Shown here: piece after piece, positions 6,376-15,233 of the stretch
Numbering within the stretch: position 1 is the first letter of the stretch
Layout of the letters: each line of letters begins with the position of its first letter
Assembly (NCBI GenBank): GCA_903868295.1
Contig: CAIPUQ010000211.1
Coordinates: 1-17,297 of the forward strand
Source of the DNA: an uncultured Roseiflexaceae bacterium
GTDB taxonomy: Bacteria; Chloroflexota; Chloroflexia; Chloroflexales; Roseiflexaceae
Direction of reading: 5' to 3'
Length of the DNA: 17,297 nt
The notes under the pieces: model-generated
What the model saw: only the letters and a program-made list of their open reading frames with translations
Told to the model about the DNA's origin: nothing
The model's database searches: none
Translations under genes and position numbers: made by a program

Positions 6376-7878
6376 CTACGACAATCGCCGCCAACTCCGC
6401 CCCGATGCGCCAATGAACTCGTGCGATGCATCCGGCCCCCAGCTGCCGCCGACGTATTCGTGGATGGGCGACCCGAGCGTCTTCCACCCTTCGATAATGG
6501 GGTTGATGAGCGACCACGACGTCTCGACCTCGTCGCTCCGGGTAAACAACGTCGTATCGCCGGTCATCGCATCGAGGAGCAGCCGCTCGTAGGCCTCGGG
6601 CGATTCGCCGCCGAATGCGTCGACATAGTTGAAGTTCATCGTCACCGGCCGTATGTCACCCGCTTGGCCGGGAACTTTCGAATTAAAGCGCAACGCGATG
6701 CCTTCGTTGGGTTGGATCCGAATACTCAGCTCGTTGGGTGCGCTCCGTGACATCGGTCCATCTTGGAACAACAGCAGCGGCGCACTTTTGAAGACCACGG
6801 TAATCTCGCTCGCGCGGACCGGCATGCGCTTGCCCGTGCGCAGGTAGAACGGCACTCCGGCCCATCGCCAACTTTCGATCTCGAAGCGCATGGCGACATA
6901 CGTCTCGGTCGTACTGTTGGGCTGCACACCTGTTTCGTCGAGATATGCTGGTGCGGTACCGGGTCCGGCGCTATAGCGACCGCGCACCGATATTTTGTTG
7001 ACATCAGCGGGTGCAATCGGGCGCACGGCGCGCAACACTTTGACCTTTTCGTCGCGCACCGCATCGGCACTCGCACCACCGACGGGCGGTTCCATCGCGG
7101 TCAACGATAACAGTTGCATCATGTGGTTTTGGACCATGTCGCGGATTGCGCCGGCCTGTTCGTAGTAGCCGCCACGCCCCTCGACGCCGATAGATTCGGC
7201 CACGGTGATCTGCACATGGTCGATATAGCGTCGGTTCCACAGCGGCTCAAAAATACCGTTGGCGAAGCGCAACACAAGCAGATTTTGGACCGTTTCTTTA
7301 CCCAAGTAGTGATCGATACGATAGACCTGGCGCTCTTCGAAGACGTCGTGGACAACCTTGTTGAGATGCAGTGCGCTCTCGAGGTCGTGGCCAAACGGCT
7401 TTTCGACGATGATCCGCGTCCATCCACCGTTGGGGGAGTTGGCCAAGCCAGCGGCGCCGAGGTTGTTGATGATGTCTTCATAGGATTCGGGCGGGGTGGC
7501 CAAATAAAACAACCGATTGCCGCTCGTGCCTTGTTCGGTGTCAATGGCGTCGAGTCGTTCTGCCAGGGCGATATACCCCTCGGCGTCTTCGAAGGTCGAT
7601 CGGATATACGAGACGCGACTGATGAAGCCCGGCCAATCCCCAGCGTCGAGGCTGGCCCGCGAATGTTTGCTGCCCTCATCGAACAACAGGGTGCGGAAGT
7701 AGTCGTCGCTCCAGTCACGCCGTGCAAACCCCAGGATGGTGGTGTTGGCGTGGAGCAGGCCTTCGCGGCGCAGATTGTAGAGCGCGGGCACGAGTTTGCG
7801 GCGGGTCAAATCACCCGTCGCGCCAAAGATGACAATCGTACACGGGTCCGAAATGCGCGCAGTGGTGTTCCGTTGCAT
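6376..7878 (-). CDS. zwf: glucose-6-phosphate 1-dehydrogenase
   Basis: This 500-residue enzyme oxidises glucose 6-phosphate to 6-phosphogluconolactone with NAD(P)+, the first step of the oxidative pentose phosphate pathway. It has full family length. Motifs seen are the dinucleotide-binding GATGDLTRRK (19-28), EKPFGHD (159-165), the substrate-binding RIDHYLGKE (187-195), and VQNHMMQ with His252 at the position of the catalytic base. The C-terminal EGWKTLGSPIHEYVGGSWGP is typical. The ATG at 7878 has GAGGAG about ten bases upstream. The gene lies 20 bases after the stop of the pseudo-PPM gene and 15 bases before patatin, so all three are probably one transcript. No gnd, opcA or pgl gene is in the window. 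Confidence 0.97.
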   Translation of the reverse strand: MQRNTTARISDPCTIVIFGATGDLTRRKLVPALYNLRREGLLHANTTILGFARRDWSDDYFRTLLFDEGSKHSRASLDAGDWPGFISRVSYIRSTFEDAEGYIALAERLDAIDTEQGTSGNRLFYLATPPESYEDIINNLGAAGLANSPNGGWTRIIVEKPFGHDLESALHLNKVVHDVFEERQVYRIDHYLGKETVQNLLVLRFANGIFEPLWNRRYIDHVQITVAESIGVEGRGGYYEQAGAIRDMVQNHMMQLLSLTAMEPPVGGASADAVRDEKVKVLRAVRPIAPADVNKISVRGRYSAGPGTAPAYLDETGVQPNSTTETYVAMRFEIESWRWAGVPFYLRTGKRMPVRASEITVVFKSAPLLLFQDGPMSRSAPNELSIRIQPNEGIALRFNSKVPGQAGDIRPVTMNFNYVDAFGGESPEAYERLLLDAMTGDTTLFTRSDEVETSWSLINPIIEGWKTLGSPIHEYVGGSWGPDASHEFIGASGRSWRRLS

Positions 7879-7898
7879 AGGGTGTCGACTCCTCAGCG

Positions 7899-10472
7899 CT
7901 ATGGTGCGGTTGGTATGGGCGTCGGGAGCACGACGTTGTCTCCGCGTTGGGCGTATGGTAGTGGTGGGTCAGGGAGCGGGGCTCTGTAGAGGGTCCCGCC
8001 GTTCACAAAATAGAGCATCGGTCGGGCTTGCGTCTCGTCGACGGCAACCGACGTCAAATTGTCGAGCGTGTATTCACTATCGGTCGGCACTGCGATTTGT
8101 TGGACAAAGCGGCCAGTCCGTTTTTCGATTTGAATGATTCGCCCGCCGTAGCTATCGACCAGATAAAAGTACCCTGCATCTCCATCGCCGGTAACCATCA
8201 TGCGGGTGACCGACCGGAGTGCAGGCGTAATCACCGGCAACGCAATCGTACGGTCATAGGTACGTTCACCGTCGACGACCTGCGTAAATACCTTGATGCT
8301 CCCGCTGGGCATCAAGAGGTAGATGCGGCCATCGATGCCCATGTCGACTGCGGTATCGAACGACTGACCGCCGTCGTTTTGGATCCAGGGGGTGGGGAAG
8401 TCGCCGAATTGCGTCGACAAGTAGCGCAGAATATTGCTCTGCGTGACACCCCAGACATACAAATTGCCGCCAAAACTCTGCACGCGCATACTTCGTTCGG
8501 TTGGATTCCACTCGAGGCTACCGGCCAGAATACTATAGTTCCACTCGTTCCCATTGCGGAAGAAGTAGATATACGGCCCGTTGTTTGCGCTCTGTGCAAT
8601 GGCAATAATGCTGTCGATACGCCAGGCAATGTCGAATACTTTGGCCACCGTGACATCACCGACTGTATTGTTGGGTTGGAGCATCGGCGTCGGCGTACCG
8701 CCCTCGCGGGGGACGTTGTACAAGATGCCGGCATTGCTGTCATAGAGATAAATCATCTCGAAGTTGCTGGCGTTTTCGACCGATGTCGCAGGTGGTGGGA
8801 CCACGACACTGGTGAACATACCGCTCTTGAGCGGGTGTTCGGCAACGACTTGGATATCTTCGAGGAGCGACCGTCGTTGCACCACACGCTCGGCCTTCTC
8901 GATTTTGTTAATCATGCTGAAGTAACGCTGCCGATTGCTGGTCGTCGCCGTAAAGACGCCACTCTGCTGCAAATCCGTCAACATCGTCCGCGCCAATTCG
9001 ATGCGCAGCTCGGCGTCACGTTCATTGACGGCGTCACTAATTGCCTGGACGGCGACCTCTGCCGACACAATGCTGTTTTCGCTGCGCTGCAGACGATTTT
9101 CGCGGGCCACGTTGGTGCCATAAAAGAACAACACCGCAATCACTGCGCCCATCAGCGACAACATCGCCCAGGGGAACGGTGGCTTTTGTTTGCGATACGA
9201 CAACCCTTCGCCGCGCGACACCGATTGCATGCGCCGCTGGGTCGGGGTCGGCAAGCGGAACCAGCGTTGACTCATCAATCGTTGGAACACCGTCCCCATC
9301 AGCTCGCTGTATTTGATCGGCTCAGTTTGTTGTGTCCGGTAGCGCCCGGGTGACGCCCGATAATCTGTGTCGAGCGGCGTCGACGGGACCTCGACATCGA
9401 CCGCTTCGATGACCTGCTGCGGCCGCTCGGTGCGGTTTTTGACTTTGTCGACACGTGCCATGCGCTCGGCCTGTAGATCGATGTCTTCGCCGACATCGAT
9501 CGGTGCCGGATTGGGGATGGGGTCGACGGTGTACGGCACCTCGGGTGGCTGGCGCGTCATGCGTTGCTGTTCGGCACGGACGATGCCGCGGTAGTTGTTG
9601 CCAGACTGCGAAAAGCGCCGCTCCTGCGCACCAATCAACAACGTGCGGACCCACTGTACCAACCGGGCAAACCATAGACCTGTATTGTCGGTAGCAACCA
9701 TCAATTGCTGGGTGATGCTCGAAAAACTGCTGGTTACTTGGCGTTGTTCGTCGGCCGTGCTATCGAGCATCACCGCCAGCCCATAGACATCGCCGACGGT
9801 CGCATCGCGGAGCACCGCATGCATGCCCTCGGCCATCAGTGCGACATCGCCGGACCGCATAATCGGCGCCATGTCGTCACGACCCAACAACCGTGCCATG
9901 TTGCTGGTGACCAAAATCACGCCTTCGCGTTGGAGCAACGGGGCACGATAGAACTCGGGCTCGACGGACAGACTGCCGCCCAATAACCCATTGCTGATCG
10001 ACGTACTGGCGCTCTGTTGTGACTGACGCCACAGCGGCCCAGCCGGGATAGAACGCATCTGCCCTTCGGACAAGATGTATGTCTGAGAAGGTAGTATTTG
10101 CGCAATATAGAGGTCGCTGCCCTTGATGACCGCACACGTCATCCCAAACGAAATGCGCTGCTGCGGCAAATGCGCGACGTTGTATTCGTACAGTGCCTGA
10201 TTGGCGGATATGATGGCCCGGCGCAACGATGCGTGGATGCTGAACGACGCGTTTTCATAAAACAACTTGCGGATAGTGCGCATCACCATCTGGATGGCAC
10301 TCCGGTGCTTGTGATGGTCGGTGCCGCCTTCGAGCAACACAAATAACTCACCCTTGCGTGCTTCGTCCGAGCGCGGATCGATTGCTTCGCAGATCAAGAT
10401 GAGTTCTTCGCTGGTTGTGTTTTCGCCGCTGGTCTGCCCAAATTGTACGCTGCGCGTACGCATTCGTGCCAT
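7899..10472 (-). CDS. degenerate PPM-phosphatase-like domain, one membrane helix, and extracytoplasmic propeller-like region
   Basis: An 857-residue protein with three parts. Residues 10-238 follow the PPM/PP2C fold order (ELFVLLEGG, LRRAIISANQALYEY, SFGMTCAVIKGSDLYIAQILPSQTYIL, EGVILVTSN, ATVGDVYGLAVML), but metal-binding positions look lost: EGGTDHH stands where DGxGGH is usual, TSN replaces SDG, and GDVYG replaces the terminal DN motif. It is therefore probably a pseudophosphatase, binding rather than cleaving. Residues 300-430 are a charged, low-complexity linker. A single helix at 433-455 (WAMLSLMGAVIAVLFFYG) is followed by a probable coiled coil (456-545) and about 280 residues of short beta-strand-like repeats (IYLYDSNAGILYNVP, RIYLLMPSGSIKVF, YFYLVDSYGGRIIQIEK), which suggest an NHL/YVTN-like propeller outside the cell. 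The ATG at 10472 has GGAGGGTG on the minus strand at 10477-10484. It leads the zwf operon. Its role is unknown; sensing is inferred. Confidence 0.8.
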   Translation of the reverse strand: MARMRTRSVQFGQTSGENTTSEELILICEAIDPRSDEARKGELFVLLEGGTDHHKHRSAIQMVMRTIRKLFYENASFSIHASLRRAIISANQALYEYNVAHLPQQRISFGMTCAVIKGSDLYIAQILPSQTYILSEGQMRSIPAGPLWRQSQQSASTSISNGLLGGSLSVEPEFYRAPLLQREGVILVTSNMARLLGRDDMAPIMRSGDVALMAEGMHAVLRDATVGDVYGLAVMLDSTADEQRQVTSSFSSITQQLMVATDNTGLWFARLVQWVRTLLIGAQERRFSQSGNNYRGIVRAEQQRMTRQPPEVPYTVDPIPNPAPIDVGEDIDLQAERMARVDKVKNRTERPQQVIEAVDVEVPSTPLDTDYRASPGRYRTQQTEPIKYSELMGTVFQRLMSQRWFRLPTPTQRRMQSVSRGEGLSYRKQKPPFPWAMLSLMGAVIAVLFFYGTNVARENRLQRSENSIVSAEVAVQAISDAVNERDAELRIELARTMLTDLQQSGVFTATTSNRQRYFSMINKIEKAERVVQRRSLLEDIQVVAEHPLKSGMFTSVVVPPPATSVENASNFEMIYLYDSNAGILYNVPREGGTPTPMLQPNNTVGDVTVAKVFDIAWRIDSIIAIAQSANNGPYIYFFRNGNEWNYSILAGSLEWNPTERSMRVQSFGGNLYVWGVTQSNILRYLSTQFGDFPTPWIQNDGGQSFDTAVDMGIDGRIYLLMPSGSIKVFTQVVDGERTYDRTIALPVITPALRSVTRMMVTGDGDAGYFYLVDSYGGRIIQIEKRTGRFVQQIAVPTDSEYTLDNLTSVAVDETQARPMLYFVNGGTLYRAPLPDPPLPYAQRGDNVVLPTPIPTAP

Positions 10473-10490
10473 AGGTCACCCTCCACTGCA

Positions 10491-10518
10491 ATTATAGCAC
10501 TGTTGCGCCGTTTGGCAG
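10491..10518 (-). promoter_or_regulatory. sigma70-type promoter for the pseudo-PPM/zwf/patatin operon
   Basis: On the minus strand, TGC-TATAAT (-10 hexamer at 10491-10496) forms a perfect extended -10 box. CTGCCA at 10513-10518 gives a 4/6 -35 match with a 16-base spacer. The predicted start, near 10484, gives a very short leader that begins almost at the ribosome binding site (10477-10484). Confidence 0.65.
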
Positions 10519-10636
10519 GCTTTGGAATGTCTAAAATTCATTGCACATGGTCTGTAGAACGATGATAACTTAACCGTTTCTTTGTAATTCGGAGGGTCTC
10601 ACTCTGGCGCAGAAAAATCGATGCAGATGTACATGC

Positions 10637-10653
10637 TTTTCTCATTGAGAAAA
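10637..10653. promoter_or_regulatory. perfect 17-bp dyad, putative operator of the export operon
   Basis: TTTTCTCA-T-TGAGAAAA is a perfect inverted repeat with one central base, ending ten bases before the -35 hexamer of the plus-strand promoter. Position and symmetry fit a homodimeric transcription factor. A shorter dyad, TACA-G-TGTA at 10659-10667, overlaps the -35. The AT-rich stem with a one-base loop argues against an RNA hairpin. The regulator is unknown and is not clearly encoded in the window. Confidence 0.6.
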
Positions 10654-10663
10654 TACCATACAG

Positions 10664-10693
10664 TGTACAGAGAATGCCAGATTATCGTATAAT
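10664..10693 (+). promoter_or_regulatory. sigma70-type promoter of the HlyD-FtsX-ATPase operon
   Basis: TATAAT at 10688-10693 is a perfect -10. TGTACA at 10664-10669 is a 4/6 -35 with an 18-base spacer. Transcription would begin near 10700, leaving a leader of about 43 bases before the ATG at 10743. This start point excludes the in-frame ATG at 10674 as the translation start. Confidence 0.7.
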
Positions 10694-10742
10694 TTCCTGT
10701 AGCACCGTTGTTCTTCGAAATAGAATCAGATACGAGGGTTAT

Positions 10743-12275
10743 ATGCGGCACACGGTAGTGTCTATGATTGTTCTCGCTTCGTTCCTCGGCGCATGTGGAA
10801 GCTCGGCTGCGACGCAGTCCGGCGCCACGCCGACACCACGCCCACCCGCCCCTGCCATGGAAAAGCAAACCTACACCGTCGAAGTCGGAGATGTCGTCGA
10901 CGAGATAAAGGTCAGCGGCACGGTCGCAGCCATCAAACAAGAAGAACTCGCCTTCGAGCAATCCGGCTTTGTCAAAGTGGTCAACATCGAGCGCAATGAC
11001 ATCATCACCAAAGGGATGGTGTTGGCCGAGCTCGATTTGGGCGACATGCCCAATCAGCTTCAGCAGGCCGAGGTCAATTACACCCAAGTCAAAATCCAAT
11101 ACGACCGGAGCGGCACACAACGCGATCTCGGTCGGCAGCGTGCAGAGCTCGATTTGGCCGAAGCCAATGCCAATCTCGACCGCTTGGTCAATCCGCGCGC
11201 GTCCGATATTGCAACCGCCCGAGCAACGCTCGAGGCGGCCCGTGCAAATATGGCATCGACCACGGCCAACGCCAACAACGATGTCGAGCGTGCCCAATCC
11301 GACCTCAACACGGCCCAGCGCAATCTGCCCCTCATCCAAGAAGCCTATTCACAGGCGTTGTATGACTGGGACGGCGTAAAGAACGACGAAAAACACGCGC
11401 AGTACGACCGCCGCCGCCAAGCATATGTCGATGCCCAAAACGCCCTCGACGCCGGCACCACGGCCATGAACAACGCCAATCAGACGTTGATCGCTGCCAA
11501 AGCCAATCGCCAGCCCCTCATCGACGGCGCTGCGGCGACCCTGCAACGTGCCCAGATTGCCTATGATCAACTCACCAAAACGCCGGATCCCGACGCCATT
11601 GCCAGCGCCCAGCGCGCCGTCACCCGCGCCGAATTGGCCGTCAAAGAAGCCTCGCAGAGCGGCGATCCCGAGCTCGAAAAAGCCTTGTCTGCCTCCAAAT
11701 TGGCCCTCGAAAACATCGAAAAAGCCATCGCTTCCGGCCAACTCATTGCACCATTCGACGGTATCGCCGCCGAAGTGTCGACCGGTCCCGGCAAACAAGT
11801 CGAGGCCTATCGCCCGGTTATTACCGTCATCAACGACTCCGCCAAAGAGATTTTGGTGCAGAGCGTATCGACCGAAGATTCGGCCCGTATCGGCATCGGC
11901 ATCCCGGTCAGCATCTTTTTGGCACGCTCACCCGCCATCGAAATCCCAGGCGTCATCGTGAAGCTGCCTACCAAAGCAACCTCATCCGCCTCGACCATTA
12001 ATCCGGACCCTGCCTATCACGTCGAATACACCCTGCCACCCGACCTCACGGTCGAAGTCGGTGACTTGGCGCAGGTCGTCATCACCCTCAAGCGCCAAAC
12101 AGACGCATTGTGGTTGCCACCACAGGCAGTCCGTTCGTTCGAAGGACGCCGCTTCGTGGTGATCCGTGAAGGTGATCGCCAGCGCCGCCAAGATGTCAAA
12201 ATCGGCATCGTGAGCAGCGATCGCGTCGAAATCCTCGATGGCCTCAAAGCCGGCGACGTCATAGTAGGCCAGTAG
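10743..12275 (+). CDS. lipoprotein HlyD/MacA-type membrane fusion (adaptor) protein with a long coiled coil
   Basis: This 510-residue periplasmic-adaptor-type protein should link an ABC exporter to its cargo or the outer envelope. It begins with a lipoprotein signal peptide ending in LGAC (Cys18), then a Thr/Pro-rich linker (about 29-39). A first lipoyl-like half follows (VSGTVAAIKQEELAFEQSGFV, 57-77). An Ala- and Gln-rich coiled coil spans about 104-335, two or more times longer than in typical MacA/AcrA relatives. The second lipoyl half (LIAPFDGIAAEV, 334-345), a beta-barrel region and a C-terminal membrane-proximal domain ending KAGDVIVGQ complete it. I chose ATG 10743 because GAGGG is at 10734-10738 and the signal peptide starts there; the upstream ATG 10674 precedes the predicted transcription start. 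It heads an operon with a permease and two ATPases. The cargo is unknown. Confidence 0.88.
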   Translation: MRHTVVSMIVLASFLGACGSSAATQSGATPTPRPPAPAMEKQTYTVEVGDVVDEIKVSGTVAAIKQEELAFEQSGFVKVVNIERNDIITKGMVLAELDLGDMPNQLQQAEVNYTQVKIQYDRSGTQRDLGRQRAELDLAEANANLDRLVNPRASDIATARATLEAARANMASTTANANNDVERAQSDLNTAQRNLPLIQEAYSQALYDWDGVKNDEKHAQYDRRRQAYVDAQNALDAGTTAMNNANQTLIAAKANRQPLIDGAAATLQRAQIAYDQLTKTPDPDAIASAQRAVTRAELAVKEASQSGDPELEKALSASKLALENIEKAIASGQLIAPFDGIAAEVSTGPGKQVEAYRPVITVINDSAKEILVQSVSTEDSARIGIGIPVSIFLARSPAIEIPGVIVKLPTKATSSASTINPDPAYHVEYTLPPDLTVEVGDLAQVVITLKRQTDALWLPPQAVRSFEGRRFVVIREGDRQRRQDVKIGIVSSDRVEILDGLKAGDVIVGQ

Positions 12276-12296
12276 GCCCGCGGAAGGATTGATCCA

Positions 12297-15233
12297 ATGG
12301 CAGCGCCTGTTATCAATACACCGCCGGCACGACCCGCACGTACATCCGGGAACACCCCTCTGTCGTGGCTGACTGGCATGGTCATGGTGGTCGGACGTCG
12401 ATTGTGGAGCAATCTCTCGCTGGTGTTGGCGATTGCGGCGGGCTTTACCGTCGCCGTCGCCATTGTGGTTAGCATCCCGGTGTATGCCGAGGCTGTCGGC
12501 TACCGCATCCTGCGCGAAGAGCTCTCGTCACCCATCAACGGTACGCGCCGACCGCCCTTCGCGCTCATGTATCGCTATTTGGGCAGCGTTTCGGGCGCAC
12601 TCGAACCCGACAAACTCAGCGCAGCCAATGACTACTTCGACACCCAGCTCAGCGATCGACTGGGCCTCGACATCCTTGGCCAAACGCGCTATATCGCCAC
12701 CGACAAAATACCTCTCAAACTCGAAGCCAGCGGCTCAGGTATCCCGCTCAGCTGGATTTCGATTGCGTTTGCCGACAAACTCGAAGAGCACATCGATATC
12801 ATCGATGGCCGCATGCCAGCACCGACCGCGGTCGGTCAACCGCTCGAGGTCCTCTTGTCGGCAGATTTTGCGTTCGGTTTGGGTCTGCAACCCGGCGACA
12901 CCTACTATGTGTTTGCCCAACGCGAAGCCCCCGAAAAGAGCATGATACCCGTCTCCATCACCGGGTTGTGGGCACCGCGTGACCCCGCCGAAGAGTACTG
13001 GTTCTACTCGCCCGATGTTCTCCACGAGACGCTGTTCACGACGGCCGATGCGTTCTCAAACCAGCTGTTGGCCGCAAATCCCAAACCCGTCCACGTGGCG
13101 GTTTGGTATGTGGTCGCCGATGGCAGCACCGTCAACTCCAGCGAAGTCCCTGCGTTCGGCACGCGCATTGATCGTACGGTGTCCGAAGCCAACAAACTCC
13201 TCAAAGGGATGCGTCTCGACGTATCGCCGTTGGATGCCATGTTGCGCCACATCGCCCGGGTACGCCAACTGACTGCAACGCTGACGATTTTTTCGGTGCC
13301 GATATTGGGATTGATTGCCTACTTTGTCATCTTGGTGGCAGGCTTGGTAGTACAACGTCAGAGCAACGAAATCGCCGTGCTCCGCAGCCGTGGTGCTTCG
13401 CGCCTGCAGGTGCTGGGCATCTACTTTATTGAATGGTTGCTGATTGGTATTGCAGCCATCTCGGTGGGCGTCTTGCTGGGCCAGGTGGCTGCCTTGTTCA
13501 TGACCTGGACGCGCTCGTTCTTGGACTTCCAACCCACCGAAGCGCTGCCCATTTCGATGTCGAACGACGCCTGGTCCCGGGCCATCCAAATTGTCGGTCT
13601 GATGTTGGTTGCGGGTCTCATCCCGGCCTTTAACACGTCGCGCTTTACGATTGTATCGTTCAAAAGCGATCGTGCCCGGTCCGGCATGAAGCCGTTTTGG
13701 CAGCGCGCCTACTTGGACTTTCTCATGATGATCCCCATCGGCTACGGCTGGTGGATGCTGAAGCAACAGGGGTCATTGGGCATTATTGATTCGCAGGGCA
13801 TCAGCGATCCCTTCAATAATCCGTTGTTGTTGATTGCACCGACGTTGTTCATCTTTGCGAGTGCACTCATCGCTGTGCGGTTTTTTCCCTTGCTGATGCG
13901 CTTTCTCGAGTTCTTTGCAGGTCGCATGCCGGGCATTGCCGGTGTGACGGCGCTGCGCTATTTGTCGCGCACCCCATCGGCGTATTCGGGGCCTATTCTG
14001 TTGCTGATTATCACGCTCAGTCTGGCGGGATTCACGGCGTCAATGGCCAAATCGCTCGACACCAACCTGCTCGAAAAAAACCGCTACATTGCTGGTGGCG
14101 ACGCCCGCATGTTCGACCTCGGCCAAAATGTCAGCGGCGCAAGTGCAGGGGCACCCGGCAACGTCCAGACCTTCGAACAGAGTATCGTCGCGACCGAAGA
14201 CACGCGGTTGACGGGACCCAAATACTACTTCTTGCCGGTCGAAGACTACACCAACATCCCCCAAGTCAAAGAAGCGACGCGGGTGGGCAATAGTACGGCT
14301 GCGGCGATCATCAACGGCAACAGCGTCGACATCCACTATTATGGGATCGACCGCTTGCAGTTCCCCAAAGTGGCATACTGGCGCGACGACTTCTCAGACA
14401 AATCACTCGGCGAACTGATGAACATCCTGGCCGAAGACTCCAGTGCGGTGTTGGTCGATCGCGCCTGGGCCAAAATGGTCAACTTGCGCATCGGCGACAA
14501 CATTGTGCTCAAGATGAACAACCTCGACGCGACCGTTGACGTGCCCGTGGTCGTGCGTGGCTTCATCGATTTGTTCCCGACGTCGTACCCATCCGAAAAC
14601 CCGCCGATTGTCGGGAATCTCGAGTATTCGTTCGACATGCAGGGCGGTCTGTACCCATACGACGTATGGCTACGCCTCGAAGACGGTGCCACCATCACTG
14701 ATTCTGATATCTACATGGGCACGATTACCGTCGGCATGAAGACCTTCATCCGCGAATTTGCACCCACTGTTATCATGAAAGAACGGCTCCGCCCAGAGCG
14801 CCAGGGTTTCTTTGGCCTGCTGTCGGTTGGATTCGTCGCGGCAGCGTTTTTGTCGATGCTGGGATTTTTGTTCTATTCGATATTGGCGTTCCAACGCCGC
14901 TTCGTCGAACTGGGCATGCTCCGTGCAATCGGCTTGTCGACGGGCCAATTGGGCACCTTGCTGGCCATCGAACAAACATTCATCATCGGGATTGCCATCT
15001 TGGCGGGCACACTGATTGGGGTGAGCGCCAGCAATCTGTTCATTCCATTTTTGCAATTACCGCTGGTCGAGCGTGATTTGTTCCCACCCTTTGCGGTGCA
15101 AATCGCCACCGAACAGATTTTGATTATCTATGCTGTCTTCGGAGTGGTCTTGGTAGCGACGGTGGCCATCACGGTGGTGCTGTTGCGACGGATGAAGCTC
15201 TTCCAGGCTGTCAAACTCGGGGAGGCCATATGA
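12297..15233 (+). CDS. two-FtsX-domain (MacB/LolC-like) ABC transporter permease
   Basis: This 978-residue membrane protein is the permease of a type VII (MacB/FtsX-like) ABC system, which uses ATP to do mechanical work on the outer side of the membrane. A first helix (about 39-62) leads to a large extracytoplasmic domain, then FtsX domain 1 (about 321-405, with QSNEIAVLRSRGASRLQV, the coupling-helix pattern). More helices lie near 424, 510-540 and 565-585. A second extracytoplasmic domain follows, then FtsX domain 2 (about 837-960, with RRFVELGMLRAIGLSTGQL). The internal duplication lets one chain provide both halves, as in the BceB/duplicated-FtsX type. GGAAGG at 12282-12287 precedes ATG 12297. 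The gene follows the adaptor by 21 bases, and its stop overlaps the ATPase start (ATGA). Substrate unknown. Confidence 0.9.
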   Translation: MAAPVINTPPARPARTSGNTPLSWLTGMVMVVGRRLWSNLSLVLAIAAGFTVAVAIVVSIPVYAEAVGYRILREELSSPINGTRRPPFALMYRYLGSVSGALEPDKLSAANDYFDTQLSDRLGLDILGQTRYIATDKIPLKLEASGSGIPLSWISIAFADKLEEHIDIIDGRMPAPTAVGQPLEVLLSADFAFGLGLQPGDTYYVFAQREAPEKSMIPVSITGLWAPRDPAEEYWFYSPDVLHETLFTTADAFSNQLLAANPKPVHVAVWYVVADGSTVNSSEVPAFGTRIDRTVSEANKLLKGMRLDVSPLDAMLRHIARVRQLTATLTIFSVPILGLIAYFVILVAGLVVQRQSNEIAVLRSRGASRLQVLGIYFIEWLLIGIAAISVGVLLGQVAALFMTWTRSFLDFQPTEALPISMSNDAWSRAIQIVGLMLVAGLIPAFNTSRFTIVSFKSDRARSGMKPFWQRAYLDFLMMIPIGYGWWMLKQQGSLGIIDSQGISDPFNNPLLLIAPTLFIFASALIAVRFFPLLMRFLEFFAGRMPGIAGVTALRYLSRTPSAYSGPILLLIITLSLAGFTASMAKSLDTNLLEKNRYIAGGDARMFDLGQNVSGASAGAPGNVQTFEQSIVATEDTRLTGPKYYFLPVEDYTNIPQVKEATRVGNSTAAAIINGNSVDIHYYGIDRLQFPKVAYWRDDFSDKSLGELMNILAEDSSAVLVDRAWAKMVNLRIGDNIVLKMNNLDATVDVPVVVRGFIDLFPTSYPSENPPIVGNLEYSFDMQGGLYPYDVWLRLEDGATITDSDIYMGTITVGMKTFIREFAPTVIMKERLRPERQGFFGLLSVGFVAAAFLSMLGFLFYSILAFQRRFVELGMLRAIGLSTGQLGTLLAIEQTFIIGIAILAGTLIGVSASNLFIPFLQLPLVERDLFPPFAVQIATEQILIIYAVFGVVLVATVAITVVLLRRMKLFQAVKLGEAI

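Larger units (their letters stand above)
10473..10742. other. 270-base divergent intergenic control region
   Basis: This gap separates the minus-strand pseudo-PPM gene from the plus-strand export operon. From left to right it holds the minus-strand ribosome binding site, a minus-strand promoter at 10491-10518, a perfect 17-bp dyad at 10637-10653, a plus-strand promoter at 10664-10693, and the ribosome binding site GAGGG at 10734-10738. Two TGTACA hexamers occur, at 10629-10634 inside the palindrome ATGTACAT and at 10664-10669 as the -35. The part from about 10520 to 10625 is AT-rich and shows nothing I can name. Confidence 0.65.

Noticed and set aside
7114..9353. Long plus-strand open frames opposite zwf and the pseudo-PPM gene
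   Set aside because: They mirror the codon pattern of strongly supported minus-strand genes and show no family motifs or ribosome binding sites.
10621..10692. Possible 23-residue leader peptide before the adaptor gene
   Set aside because: It overlaps the dyad and the -35/-10 boxes, lies upstream of the predicted transcription start, and has no ribosome binding site at a usable distance.
10599..11339. Minus-strand 246-residue frame across the divergent region and the adaptor gene
   Set aside because: It is antisense to the well-supported lipoprotein adaptor and crosses its promoter; its Gly- and Asp-rich translation is typical of antisense frames.
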